In this document: positions 10,873 through 18,191 of the stretch, piece by piece
Layout: each line of letters begins with the position of its first letter
Numbering within the stretch: position 1 is the first letter of the stretch
DNA from: Gemmatimonadota bacterium
GTDB lineage: Bacteria > Gemmatimonadota > Gemmatimonadetes > Gemmatimonadales > GWC2-71-9
NCBI GenBank assembly: GCA_024641745.1
Contig: JAHECL010000010.1
Coordinates: 1-40,578, forward strand
Reading direction: 5' to 3'
DNA length: 40,578 nt
Program-made: the position numbers and the translations under genes
Notes under the pieces: generated by a model
Database searches by the model: none
What the model was told of the DNA's origin: nothing
The model's input: only the letters and a program-made list of their open reading frames with translations

Positions 10873-11486
10873 CGGTCGTCTCCCCGGCGGTGCGCGAACT
10901 GGAGGTGAAGGCGGTCATCGCGGACCCCGCGCTGCTGCGGCGCCACATTGTCGAGTCGGGGGCCGAGCCGGTGTTCCGCGGGGTGATGGAGGACCGGATC
11001 TTCGACCGTGATGGGACGCTCCAGGCACGGGACGAGGTCCTGCGGGTGCGCACCTGGCGGCCCGAGGGCGCGCCTGCGCACGCACAGATGGCCTGGAAGG
11101 GACCGACGCGCCGCTCGCCGGAGGGGTACAAGCTGCGCGACGAACTGGAGTTTGCCGTCGAGGGAGACGGGGACGCCGCATCGGCCACACTCTCCGCCCT
11201 GGGCTACGCCGTCGCACGGTCGGTCGATCGATTCGTGGAGGTCTATCGGCTGCAGGAGGCAACGGCCCGGCTCGAATGGTATCCGCGCATGGATGTGCTC
11301 CTGGAGGTGGAAGGCACCCCGGCCGCCATCGAGGCGGCGCTGGCGGTGACCGGACTGCCGCGGGTGGCGTTCGAGCCGGAGCCCCTCGCCGAGTTCGTCC
11401 GGCGGTTCGAGGAGCGCACCGGTGAGGCGGCCGCGCTGGGCGTGGTGGATCTCAAGGGGGGGAGGCCCCAGTGGGAGCGGAGGTAA
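10869..11486 (+). CDS. CYTH-domain protein (class IV adenylate cyclase / triphosphatase fold)
   Basis: The protein has 205 residues. The hallmark ExExK motif is seen as RELEVKA near the N-terminus, followed by alternating basic and acidic strand residues (DEVLRVRTW, then QMAWKGPT, then KLRDELEFAVEG, then ARLEWYPRMDVLLEVEG) typical of the triphosphate tunnel. CYTH proteins include CyaB-type adenylate cyclases, thiamin triphosphatases and inorganic triphosphatases; which activity applies cannot be told here. It overlaps the HAD gene by four bases and the following gene by 16. The pairing of a HAD phosphatase with a CYTH enzyme would suit turnover of small phosphates, but that is inference. Confidence 0.78.
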   Translation: MTVVSPAVRELEVKAVIADPALLRRHIVESGAEPVFRGVMEDRIFDRDGTLQARDEVLRVRTWRPEGAPAHAQMAWKGPTRRSPEGYKLRDELEFAVEGDGDAASATLSALGYAVARSVDRFVEVYRLQEATARLEWYPRMDVLLEVEGTPAAIEAALAVTGLPRVAFEPEPLAEFVRRFEERTGEAAALGVVDLKGGRPQWERR

Positions 11487-12175
11487 TGGAGCCGGTGGTG
11501 CTGCCTGAGCTTGGCCCGGCCCTCGGGCGCCTGGTCCACCCGGCTGCCGCCGTCGGCATCGACGCGCTGCTCGCCCCGGTGCGTCTGGCGCTGGTGACCC
11601 GACTGCTGGCCGCCGCCGGCACGGCGCGGGTGGCGTTGCGAGCCGGGGAGGCCTCCGCCGCCGCCGCGGCACTGGCGCCCGCCGTCTGGGCCGACCTGTG
11701 GGACACTGCCGCGGAAGAGGCGGCCACGCTGCTCATCCAGCGGGTGGATGACCGGATCACGGCGGCGGCGGTTACGGCACGGATGCCCGCCCGGCGGGCC
11801 GACCGCCAGCGCGTCACGCCTTCGGAGCATCGTGCCATTCACGCGCGCCTCGGCGCCGGGGCCGGGGCGATGCTTCGCACCGCGGGCGAGCTCGGGCAGG
11901 TGACTGGCGCGGCGTGGTCCGAGCAGGTGCTCGCGACCGCCCGGCGAATGGAGAGTGCCTGGGCGGCGCTGACCGCGGCCGCCGAGCGTGAACTGGCTGA
12001 ATGGGAGCCGGACATCCAGCTGGTCGCCGCCTGGCGGCGGGCCCGGTGGCCGCTCTGGACCTTCACCGTGGTGGTGCTCGCCGTCGCGCTCTACGCCGGG
12101 CTGATGCTCGGCGGATTCCTGCCGGTACCGGGGCCGCTCTACCCGCTCGCCGAGCTCTGGTGGAACCTCTCGTGA
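11471..12175 (+). CDS. Unknown Ala-rich protein with one C-terminal membrane helix
   Basis: The family is not recognised. The 234 residues are strongly alpha-helical and alanine-rich. A single hydrophobic segment near residues 196-215 (WTFTVVVLAVALYAGLMLGG) lies close to the C-terminus, so the bulk is probably a cytosolic domain held by a tail anchor or one pass. GTG at 11471 is preceded by GGAGG at five bases. A second start, ATG at 11486, also has GGAGG close by and would overlap the CYTH stop by one base, giving 229 residues; I cannot decide between them. The stop overlaps AcpS (GTGA). The context gives little clue beyond belonging to this operon. Confidence 0.65.
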   Translation: MGAEVMEPVVLPELGPALGRLVHPAAAVGIDALLAPVRLALVTRLLAAAGTARVALRAGEASAAAAALAPAVWADLWDTAAEEAATLLIQRVDDRITAAAVTARMPARRADRQRVTPSEHRAIHARLGAGAGAMLRTAGELGQVTGAAWSEQVLATARRMESAWAALTAAAERELAEWEPDIQLVAAWRRARWPLWTFTVVVLAVALYAGLMLGGFLPVPGPLYPLAELWWNLS

Positions 12176-12558
12176 GCGTGACCGGGATGGGGCTGGACAT
12201 CGTCGAGATCGAGCGGGCGCGGTCGATTCTCGATCGGTTCGGCGATCAGGCGCTGCAGCGCTTCCTGACCGGGGACGAACGCGCCTACGTCACGAGCAGG
12301 GCGGATCCCGCGCCCTACTTCGCCGTCCGGGTCGCCGCCAAGGAGGCGGCCTACAAGGCGCTGCAGTCACTCCCCGGCATGCGGGCCGTTGGCTGGCAGG
12401 ACCTGGAGGTGGCCCGCCTCCCCGATGGCCGGCCCCAGCTCCGGCTTCGTGGACTCGCCGCGTCGCTTCCCCCCGAATATGAGCTGCTGCTCTCGCTGAC
12501 CCACACCCACGTGGCGGCGGCAGCGGTGGTCGTCCTCTCGAAGATCAGCCCTAGCTAA
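12172..12558 (+). CDS. acpS: Holo-[acyl-carrier-protein] synthase
   Basis: AcpS moves 4'-phosphopantetheine from CoA to a serine of acyl carrier protein, activating it for fatty-acid synthesis in the cytosol. The protein has 128 residues, close to the usual 120-130. It shows the Mg-binding GMGLDIVEIER at the N-terminus, the signature FAVRVAAKEAAYKAL with its Glu and Lys, and the C-terminal SLTHTHVAAAAVV. GTG at 12172 is used because of its GTGA overlap with the upstream stop; ATG at 12187 (MGLDIVE) is a shorter alternative. This is the last gene of the tightly overlapping chain, and a 44-base spacer separates it from the iron permease. Confidence 0.9.
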   Translation: MSVTGMGLDIVEIERARSILDRFGDQALQRFLTGDERAYVTSRADPAPYFAVRVAAKEAAYKALQSLPGMRAVGWQDLEVARLPDGRPQLRLRGLAASLPPEYELLLSLTHTHVAAAAVVVLSKISPS

Positions 12559-12602
12559 TCCGACCGGCGGGCCCTACTTTCCGGCTTCGCCGACAAAACC
12601 AT

Positions 12603-14729
12603 ATGATAATGATTCTCAATATTGTAACCAGTTCGATCCTCCTCTTCGCCGCTCCCCAGCAGGCGCCGTCCGCGCCGCCGCAGGGCGGGGACCTCGCGCC
12701 GGTGGTGCAGCGCATCGCCACCACGGTGCAGCTCGCGGCGCAGGAATACCGGATCGGTGTCGCCGACGGGCGGGTGGTTTCCCCCGCCGAGGTCGAGGAG
12801 GCCGGACTCTTCCTGGCGGAGGCGCGCCGGACGGCGGAACGCCTGCCGCCTGAAGCTGCCGCATCCACCATCGCGGCCATCGACCGCCTGATTGCCGACG
12901 TCAGCCGGACCGCCGAGCCCGACTCGATCGCGGTGGCGGCGCGTGCCCTCACGGCGGGCCTCGCCGAGCGATACCGGGTGGACGTCGACCAGGTGCCGGC
13001 ATCGGCGCCGGCGCTCGCGCGCGGCGCCCAGGTGTACCAGCAGAACTGCGCCGACTGTCACGGAATCGCGGGCCGGGGGGATGGCCCCGGCGGGCTGGGG
13101 CTGACCCCGCCTCCAGCGGCGCTCAACGACGGCGTCCGGCTGGTGGCGGTCTCCCCGCTCGATTTCTATCGTCGGGTCACCATCGGCGTGGCGGGGACGG
13201 CGATGCCGGCCTACGAGACGCGGCTGAGCGCCGCCGACCGGTGGGCCGCTGCCGCCTACGCCACCCTGCTCCGGTATCCCGCCCCCGCCGGCGAGGTCCC
13301 GGCCGGCCTTCGCGCCTTCGGCACCACGGCGCGGATGACCGATGCCCAGATCGCCGAGGCGCTCGGCACGTCGGTCGAGCGGTCGACCCCGTTGATCGCC
13401 GCCGTCCGGAGCTTCCATGGTCAGGAGTCGGGGGCGGAAGCGGCGGCCGTCTTTGCCGATGTGAACCGGCGGCTCGACACCGTGCTCACGCTCGCGGCGG
13501 CGGGCCAGGCCGAGGCGGCCAGCGGGGCGGCGTTCGAGGCGTACCTGACCTTCGAACAGGTGGAGTCGGGGGTTCGCGCGATCGATCCGGGACTCGCCTC
13601 CCAGCTGGAGGCGGTGTTCGCCACGCTGCGCGGCCGGGCCGGGGGTGGGGCCACGCCGGCGGAACTGAAGACGCTTCGCGCCGAGCTGGCGACCGGTCTC
13701 GCCCGGGCCGAGCTGCTGATCGGAAAGCCGATGACGGGGACCGACCTCTTCGTCCAGTCGTTCGTCATCCTCCTGCGCGAAGGCCTCGAGGCGATCCTGC
13801 TCATCGGCGCCCTGATCGCCTTCCTGGTCAAGACCGGGAACGCGCGCCGTCGACGGGACATCCACGTCGGCGTCGCCGCGGCCGTGGTGGTGAGCCTGCT
13901 GACCGCCGTCGCCTTCGAGACGATCTTCCGCTTCTCGGCGGCGAGCCAGGAGGTGCTCGAGGGCGTCACCATGCTGGTGGCGACGGGCGCTCTCTTCTAC
14001 GTGAGCTACTGGCTGCTGTCGAAGATGGAAGTGGCGAAGTGGAACCGGTTCGTGAAGGGCAAGGTGCAGGACGCCCTGGTGTCGGGCTCGGCGTTCGCCC
14101 TGCCCTCGGTGGCGTTCCTGGCGGTGTACCGCGAGGGCGTGGAGACGGTGCTGTTCTACAAGGCGCTGCTGGTGGCCGGGCCCGCCGGCGGGGCCGTCGT
14201 GCCAGTGGTGCTGGGCATCGCCGCCGCATCGGTGGTGCTCGCCGTGGTCTATGTGCTGATCAATCGCTTCGGGGTCCGCCTGCCGCTCAAGCCGTTCTTC
14301 GGGATCACCAGCGCCTTCCTCTACTACATGGCGTTCGTCTTCCTCGGGAAGGGCATCGCCGAACTCCAGGGTGGCGGCGTGGTACCGATTACGGTGGTGA
14401 GCTGGGCACCACAGATCGAACGGCTGGGGATCTACCGCACGGTGGAGTCGCTCGGGGCCCAGGCGGTGCTGGTGCTGCTGCTCCTCGCCGCCGTCGTCTG
14501 GACCTTCTATCTGGAGCCGCGACGGTTGCGGGTGACGCAGGAACTCGTGCCGGAGCCCGTCGCACCGGGCCGGGAGCCCGGCGTCGCCGAGTCCATCCCA
14601 ATGGCGCCCGCGAGCGGAGTGCCCTTCGAGGTGGACCTGCTCCGTTCGCTTGAGCGGATGGATGCCGACCTGGCCGAGCTGCGTGCGGAGGTGGAGCGGC
14701 TGAAGGCGCGACTGCACGCCCGGCGCTAG
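12603..14729 (+). CDS. Cytochrome c/FTR1-family iron permease
   Basis: The protein has 708 residues. A hydrophobic leader (about 1-17, ending FAA) precedes a helical segment and a cytochrome c domain with the haem motif CADCH at 149-153 and a likely Met ligand in TAMPAY. A helical periplasmic linker (about 235-375) leads to an FTR1 permease domain with roughly seven membrane helices. The two iron-path REXXE motifs are LLREGLEAILLIG and VYREGVETVLFYK. A short coiled coil (RMDADLAELRAEVERLKARL) ends the protein. FTR1 permeases import ferric iron coupled to oxidation of ferrous iron, and the fused haem domain could supply the electron step. Fur control is indicated by the box over the start codon. 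Because that box overlaps the start, the first residues are uncertain: the leader lacks the usual N-terminal Lys or Arg. Confidence 0.9.
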   Translation: MIMILNIVTSSILLFAAPQQAPSAPPQGGDLAPVVQRIATTVQLAAQEYRIGVADGRVVSPAEVEEAGLFLAEARRTAERLPPEAAASTIAAIDRLIADVSRTAEPDSIAVAARALTAGLAERYRVDVDQVPASAPALARGAQVYQQNCADCHGIAGRGDGPGGLGLTPPPAALNDGVRLVAVSPLDFYRRVTIGVAGTAMPAYETRLSAADRWAAAAYATLLRYPAPAGEVPAGLRAFGTTARMTDAQIAEALGTSVERSTPLIAAVRSFHGQESGAEAAAVFADVNRRLDTVLTLAAAGQAEAASGAAFEAYLTFEQVESGVRAIDPGLASQLEAVFATLRGRAGGGATPAELKTLRAELATGLARAELLIGKPMTGTDLFVQSFVILLREGLEAILLIGALIAFLVKTGNARRRRDIHVGVAAAVVVSLLTAVAFETIFRFSAASQEVLEGVTMLVATGALFYVSYWLLSKMEVAKWNRFVKGKVQDALVSGSAFALPSVAFLAVYREGVETVLFYKALLVAGPAGGAVVPVVLGIAAASVVLAVVYVLINRFGVRLPLKPFFGITSAFLYYMAFVFLGKGIAELQGGGVVPITVVSWAPQIERLGIYRTVESLGAQAVLVLLLLAAVVWTFYLEPRRLRVTQELVPEPVAPGREPGVAESIPMAPASGVPFEVDLLRSLERMDADLAELRAEVERLKARLHARR
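12604..12618 (+). promoter_or_regulatory. Fur box over the start of the iron permease gene
   Basis: The 15 bases TGATAATGATTCTCA match the 7-1-7 Fur operator (TGATAATnATTATCA) at 14 of the 15 positions, counting the free central base. Extending one base to the left, the site matches 15 of the 19 positions of the classical GATAATGATAATCATTATC. It is an AT-rich patch in very GC-rich DNA and overlaps the ATG codons at 12603 and 12609. A repressor bound here would block transcription or elongation of the iron permease gene, as expected for iron uptake. TATGAT at 12602-12607 could also serve as a -10 box. Confidence 0.72.
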
Positions 14730-14751
14730 CAGGAGCGGCAGGGGGAGAACG

Positions 14752-14785
14752 GCGAACGGCCCACCGAATTCGGTGGGCCGTTCGC
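14752..14785. terminator. 34-base perfect palindrome, likely two-way terminator
   Basis: This is a perfect 34-base palindrome (arms of 17, starting GCGAACGGCCC) lying 22 bases after the permease stop codon. Folded as RNA it gives a stem of about 15 pairs with a four-base AAUU loop. No strong U tract follows on either strand, so termination would rely on the stem, or on Rho. On the plus strand it would end the iron permease mRNA. On the minus strand it would be the 3' hairpin of the candidate RNA. Confidence 0.6.
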
Positions 14786-14920
14786 ATTGAGAGGTGGTAG
14801 ATCGCCCCCTGAGTTATACGGAGACAGGCCTAAGTGCCTGCTCCAACCCTTCTTCGACCTACCACTTTCTTCTGGAACCAGATTCGGTCCCTTCCTGCTC
14901 AACTACTTAAGCACCATCCG
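14752..14920 (-). ncRNA. Candidate structured small RNA (about 169 nt, minus strand)
   Basis: This fills most of the only gap over 300 bases, which is clearly less GC-rich than its surroundings. Read on the minus strand it folds compactly as a three-way junction. The closing stem pairs GUUGAG(C)AG at 14903-14895 with CUCUCAAU at 14793-14786. Side hairpin P2 is GGGACC-GAAUCU-GGUUCC (14891-14874). The long arm P3 has an 11-pair base stem (14865-14855 with 14804-14794), an internal loop, a five-pair helix (GGGUU/AACUC) and a nine-pair tip with loop ACUUAG and one bulged U. The closing stem abuts both P3 and the palindrome with no spare base. All four non-Watson-Crick pairs are G.U on the minus strand and would be C.A mismatches on the plus strand. 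I do not recognise it as SRP RNA, tmRNA, RNase P RNA or a typical 6S RNA. Confidence 0.55.
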
Positions 14921-14926
14921 TGCCAC

Positions 14927-14954
14927 ATTGTACATCATCGTAAATCACTGTCAA
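14927..14954 (-). promoter_or_regulatory. Sigma-70-type promoter for the candidate RNA
   Basis: On the minus strand there is a perfect -35 TTGACA (14954-14949), a 16-base spacer and a -10 TACAAT (14932-14927; five of six to TATAAT). Transcription should begin near 14920 and read into the structured RNA. The promoter lies just downstream of the lgt terminator, so it appears to be an independent unit. It is the closest match to the sigma-70 consensus that I found in the window. Confidence 0.6.
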
Positions 14955-14985
14955 TTAACCGTTTATGGCGTTTGTAGGGATGGTG

Positions 14986-15029
14986 AAAATCGGCCAGGTT
15001 CGTCAAATTGTTTGACAAATCTGGCCGAT
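14986..15029 (-). terminator. Intrinsic terminator of the 19-gene minus-strand operon
   Basis: Two 19-base arms (14989-15007 and 15011-15029) pair with only two non-Watson-Crick positions around a three-base loop. Reading on the minus strand, the stem is followed by a short T run (GATTTTC). It lies 44 bases after the lgt stop, the right place to end the long operon. The lgt 3' end and the promoter region also share an 11-base inverted repeat (ACTGTCAATTA at 14947, TATTTGACAGT at 15075) with one mismatch, which may be chance. Confidence 0.7.
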
Positions 15030-15073
15030 ACCATTTAACCGATTGTCCCAAAACGACTTGGATTGCTGTCGTG

Positions 15074-15910
15074 CTATTTGACAGTTGGCGTCGGTGTCAG
15101 GGAAAGATACTCCCCAGCGGGTGCTTCACCCGCGCCGCGCAGTCGCGTGAAGACTGCGATGCCCACCAGCAGGAGGACGACGCTCGTCAGCTGGGCCGCC
15201 GTGAATCCGGCGAAGAACCGGTCGTCCTTGGCCCGCACGACCTCGACCAGGAACCGCTCCACCCCTGCCATCATCAGGTAGATGCCGAAGAGGGCACCGG
15301 TCCCCCAGTCCATCTTCCGCAGCTTCCAGAGCATGGTGAACGCGAGAAACATCAGCGTCACCTCGTAGAGCTGCGTCGGGTGGACGGCGAGGAGCGTGGA
15401 CGGATCGGTGCCGGGCGGGAGGGCCACGCCGAAGGCGGCGAGGTTGCCGGCGGTCGTGGGGGGCAGGCCCTCGGGAAATGCGACCGCCCAGGGCAGGGTC
15501 GTGGGGCGGCCGTAGTCGTCGCCGACGAGGAAGCAGCCGACCCGGCCGAGGGCGTACGCCGCGGCGAGGGCGGGCGCCATGATCTGCATCGTCCAGCGGA
15601 CCGGCACCTTCAGCCGCCATCCGTTGATGAGCACGGCGGTGACCCCGCCCAGGAAACCGCCGTACCAGACCAGCCCGCCGCGCGAGAAGAGCGTCCCGCC
15701 GTGGAGCGCCATGTACCAGAGTCGCGCGCCGAGAATGCCGCCGATGAGCGCGGCGATGATGATGTCGGAGGAGTACTCCTTGTTCAGGCTGCGCCGTTCC
15801 AGTTCGAGGGCGATGAGCCACCCGCCCATCAGGAACGCCGCCATCATCATGATGCCGTAGCCGGTGACCTCGAGTGGACCGAGCTGGATATTGAAGGGGT
15901 AGACTGGCAT
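15074..15910 (-). CDS. lgt: Prolipoprotein diacylglyceryl transferase
   Basis: Lgt transfers diacylglycerol from phosphatidylglycerol to the lipobox cysteine of prolipoproteins in the inner membrane. The protein has 278 residues and about seven hydrophobic segments. It has the family motifs RGGLVWYGGFLGG, the signature GRVGCFLVGDDYGRPT with Arg 123, and HPTQLYE near the C-terminus. The E. coli signature reads GRxGNF, with Asn where this protein has Cys 126. From memory, the GCF form also occurs in other phyla, so this may be a variant subfamily rather than a defect. It is the last gene of the long minus-strand operon; 12 bases separate it from tsaD. Confidence 0.88.
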   Translation of the reverse strand: MPVYPFNIQLGPLEVTGYGIMMMAAFLMGGWLIALELERRSLNKEYSSDIIIAALIGGILGARLWYMALHGGTLFSRGGLVWYGGFLGGVTAVLINGWRLKVPVRWTMQIMAPALAAAYALGRVGCFLVGDDYGRPTTLPWAVAFPEGLPPTTAGNLAAFGVALPPGTDPSTLLAVHPTQLYEVTLMFLAFTMLWKLRKMDWGTGALFGIYLMMAGVERFLVEVVRAKDDRFFAGFTAAQLTSVVLLLVGIAVFTRLRGAGEAPAGEYLSLTPTPTVK

Positions 15911-15922
15911 CGTGGCTCCGCC

Positions 15923-16963
15923 TCAGGCGGCAGGTGAGAGTAGTCCGGGGATGGGCAGGCTGTCGCTCGGCTCGAGCTCGGGCCCGCTCCGTTCCCCGCG
16001 GGAGAGCCGCCAGGCCCCGACCGCGGCGATCATCGCCGCATTGTCGGTGTTCAGCCGGGGGGAGGCCACCGCCACCCGGATCCGGCCGCCGAGCCGGTCC
16101 CTGAGGGCGGTGGCGAGCGCCCGGTTGCACGCCACCCCGCCGCCGATCATCGCCAGCGGATAGTCGAGTTCCTCGACCGCGGCCGCCGTCTTCTCGACCA
16201 GCACCTCGATCGCCGCGTCCTGGAAGCCCCGGGCGAGGTCGGCCCGGTCGGCGTCGAGGTCGGTGCTCTGGCGTACCGCGCGGAGGACCGCCGTCTTCAG
16301 GCCGCTGAAGGAGAAGTTCCAGCGATTGGGGCCGTCACCCGACAGGTCTCGCAGGAGGGGGCGCGGGAAGACGAACGTCCCTGCGCGGCCCGTGGCGGCG
16401 AGCCGTTCCAGGGGGGCTCCGCCCGGGTACCCCAGTCCAAGGAGGGTGGCCACCTTGTCGAAGGCCTCGCCGGCGGCATCGTCGAGCGTCTGGCCGAGGA
16501 GGCGATACGCTCCCCACGCCGGCACGTCGAGCAGCAGGGTGTGGCCCCCGCTCACGAGGAGCCCGACGAAGGGAGGGGCGAAGGTCGGGTCCTCCAGCGC
16601 GGGGGCGAAGAGATGCCCCTCCATGTGGTGGACGCCGATGAGCGGCTTGCCGGTGGACCAGGCAAGCGTCTTCCCGTACATCAACCCCACCAGCAAGGCA
16701 CCCACCAGGCCCGGACCCGCCGTCACCGCGATGGCGTCGATCCCGTCGAGGGTGATGCCGGCTTCCGCGAGCGCGCGGTCGACGACCGGCTCGATGGCGG
16801 TGAGATGTGCCCGGCTGGCCAGCTCCGGCACCACCCCGCCGAAGACCTGGTGCACGTCCTGCGACAGGATCACGACGCCCTCGAGCACCGGGCGGCCGGC
16901 GTCGAGCCGCACCACCGCCGCGGAGGTTTCATCGCAGGAGGTCTCGATCCCGAGGACGCGCAT
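15923..16963 (-). CDS. tsaD: tRNA N6-adenosine threonylcarbamoyltransferase
   Basis: TsaD transfers threonylcarbamoyl from threonylcarbamoyl-AMP to A37 of ANN-decoding tRNAs, with TsaB and TsaE as partners. The protein has 346 residues, the usual length, and starts MRVLGIETSCDETSAAVV, the canonical ASKHA phosphate-binding start. The metal-binding HHMEGHL motif, LLVSGGHT, and the GEAFDKVATLLGLGYPGG and IGGGVACN stretches are all present. I chose ATG at 16963 from this conserved start; the track ORF continues back through the thioredoxin gene. It lies between the thioredoxin-like gene (11-base gap) and lgt. Confidence 0.93.
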   Translation of the reverse strand: MRVLGIETSCDETSAAVVRLDAGRPVLEGVVILSQDVHQVFGGVVPELASRAHLTAIEPVVDRALAEAGITLDGIDAIAVTAGPGLVGALLVGLMYGKTLAWSTGKPLIGVHHMEGHLFAPALEDPTFAPPFVGLLVSGGHTLLLDVPAWGAYRLLGQTLDDAAGEAFDKVATLLGLGYPGGAPLERLAATGRAGTFVFPRPLLRDLSGDGPNRWNFSFSGLKTAVLRAVRQSTDLDADRADLARGFQDAAIEVLVEKTAAAVEELDYPLAMIGGGVACNRALATALRDRLGGRIRVAVASPRLNTDNAAMIAAVGAWRLSRGERSGPELEPSDSLPIPGLLSPAA

Positions 16964-16974
16964 CCGCCGTCGGC

Positions 16975-17511
16975 TCAGCTCTGCTGCTCGAGCAGCCGCT
17001 CGATCAGGTCGCGGTTGAGCTTGGCGCTCCAGTCGTGGGCGCCCATGATCCGCTTCACGATCCGGCCCTCGCGATCGAGGAGGAAGCTCTCGGGGACGCC
17101 GGTCGTCTGGTAGTCGCGCTGGATCAACCCGCTCCGATCCTGCAGGATGTCGAAGGTCAGGCCGAAGCTGGCGGCGAACGCCTTCACCGCCTCCGGATCG
17201 TCCTCGTCGATGCTGACCGCCGCCACCTTGAACCCGCGCGGCGCGAGTTCCTTGTACGCGGCCTCCATCGAGGGCATCTCCTCCCGGCAGGGGGCGCACC
17301 ACGTCGCCCAGATGTTGACCAGCGTCACCTGCCCGGCGTAATGCTCCCGCAGGGAGATGGAGTCCCCGGTGGTGAGGTTCATCACCCGGAAGTCGGGCGC
17401 CTGCTTCCCCACGGCGACGCCGTAGGAGTCGGGGCTGTTCTTGACCAGCGCCACCGCGCCCGCCACCATGGCCACCACGATCAACCCGACGATCCACCAC
17501 TGCTTGGACAT
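16975..17511 (-). CDS. TlpA/ResA-type membrane-anchored thioredoxin
   Basis: The protein has 178 residues. An uncleaved N-terminal membrane helix (WWIVGLIVVAMVAGAVALV) is followed by a periplasmic thioredoxin fold with the active site WATWCAPC, the cis-Pro region TTGVPESFLLD and the AhpC/TSA-like insert SIDEDDPEAVKAF. Members of this family reduce periplasmic disulfides, often the CxxCH cysteines of apocytochrome c before haem attachment. That would suit the organism's c-type cytochromes, such as the iron permease fusion, but the client is inferred. ATG at 17511 was chosen because AAGGAAG lies about eight bases upstream and MSKQWW leads directly into the helix; the track start at 17544 overlaps rpe. 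Confidence 0.88.
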   Translation of the reverse strand: MSKQWWIVGLIVVAMVAGAVALVKNSPDSYGVAVGKQAPDFRVMNLTTGDSISLREHYAGQVTLVNIWATWCAPCREEMPSMEAAYKELAPRGFKVAAVSIDEDDPEAVKAFAASFGLTFDILQDRSGLIQRDYQTTGVPESFLLDREGRIVKRIMGAHDWSAKLNRDLIERLLEQQS

Positions 17512-17525
17512 ATAGTCGTCTTCCT

Positions 17526-18191
17526 TCAGGCCCGTGCCGAGCACAGGCGATGGAGTTCACTGACGGCGGTGCGGACATCCGCGGCGCCAAAGACGGCGGT
17601 ACCGGCCACGAAGGTGTCGGCACCGGCGGCTCGCACCTCGGCGATGTTGGCCGCGGTGACGCCGCCGTCCACCTCGAGGCGCGCCGGGGAGCGCCGCGCA
17701 TCGAGCAGCGCCCGAACCCGGCGGATCTTGTCGGTGGCCCCGGGAAGGTAGGACTGCCCCCCGAAGCCCGGGTTCACCGACATCACGAGCACGAGGTCGA
17801 GGTCGGGCACCACCTCCTCGATCATCGCGAGCGGCGTGGACGGATTCAGCACCAGGCCCGCCAGCATCCCCCGTTCCCGCACCGCCGCCAGGTGCCGCTG
17901 GACGTGCACGGTGGCCTCGGGGTGGAAGGAGAAGAGGTTCGCGCCGGCGGCGGCGTAGTCGTCGATGTACCGCTCGGGATGTTCCACCATCAGGTGGACG
18001 TCGATGGGGCAGTCGGTGATCCGCCGGAGGGCCCGGATCATCGGGGCGCCGAAGGTGAGGTTCGGGACGAAGTGCCCGTCCATCACGTCCACGTGCATCC
18101 ACTCGGCGCCGCCCGCCAGGGCGGCCTCGACCTGCTCACGCAGGCGGGAGAGGTCGGCACTCAGGACGCTGGGAGCAATGATCGGGTTCAC
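17526..18191 (-). CDS. rpe: Ribulose-phosphate 3-epimerase
   Basis: Rpe interconverts ribulose 5-phosphate and xylulose 5-phosphate in the pentose phosphate pathway (cytosol). The protein has 221 residues, the usual length. TIM-barrel motifs are complete: IAPSVLSADLSRL at the start, MHVDVMDGHFVPN, the metal His in IDVHLMVEHPE, VMSVNPGFGGQ, and the second Asp with the phosphate site in LEVDGGVTAAN. GTG at 18191 overlaps the PASTA gene stop (GTGA) and gives the conserved start. The ORF-track start is far upstream, inside the PASTA gene. Confidence 0.94.
   Translation of the reverse strand: MNPIIAPSVLSADLSRLREQVEAALAGGAEWMHVDVMDGHFVPNLTFGAPMIRALRRITDCPIDVHLMVEHPERYIDDYAAAGANLFSFHPEATVHVQRHLAAVRERGMLAGLVLNPSTPLAMIEEVVPDLDLVLVMSVNPGFGGQSYLPGATDKIRRVRALLDARRSPARLEVDGGVTAANIAEVRAAGADTFVAGTAVFGAADVRTAVSELHRLCSARA

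Noticed and set aside
12555-14717. 720-residue ORF antisense to the iron permease
   Set aside because: It mirrors the third-position GC of the permease gene and is His/Arg/Gly-rich with no motifs.
14787-15038. 83-residue plus-strand ORF in the AT-richer gap
   Set aside because: No similarity, signal or good ribosome-binding site; the region is better explained by the minus-strand RNA and terminator, whose G.U pairs favour the other strand.
14947-15085. Possible small transposable element or recombination site (11-base inverted repeats enclosing a 41-base hairpin)
   Set aside because: The right repeat is the end of the lgt coding sequence, and the hairpin is well placed and followed by T residues as an lgt terminator. 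No target duplication or recombinase was found.
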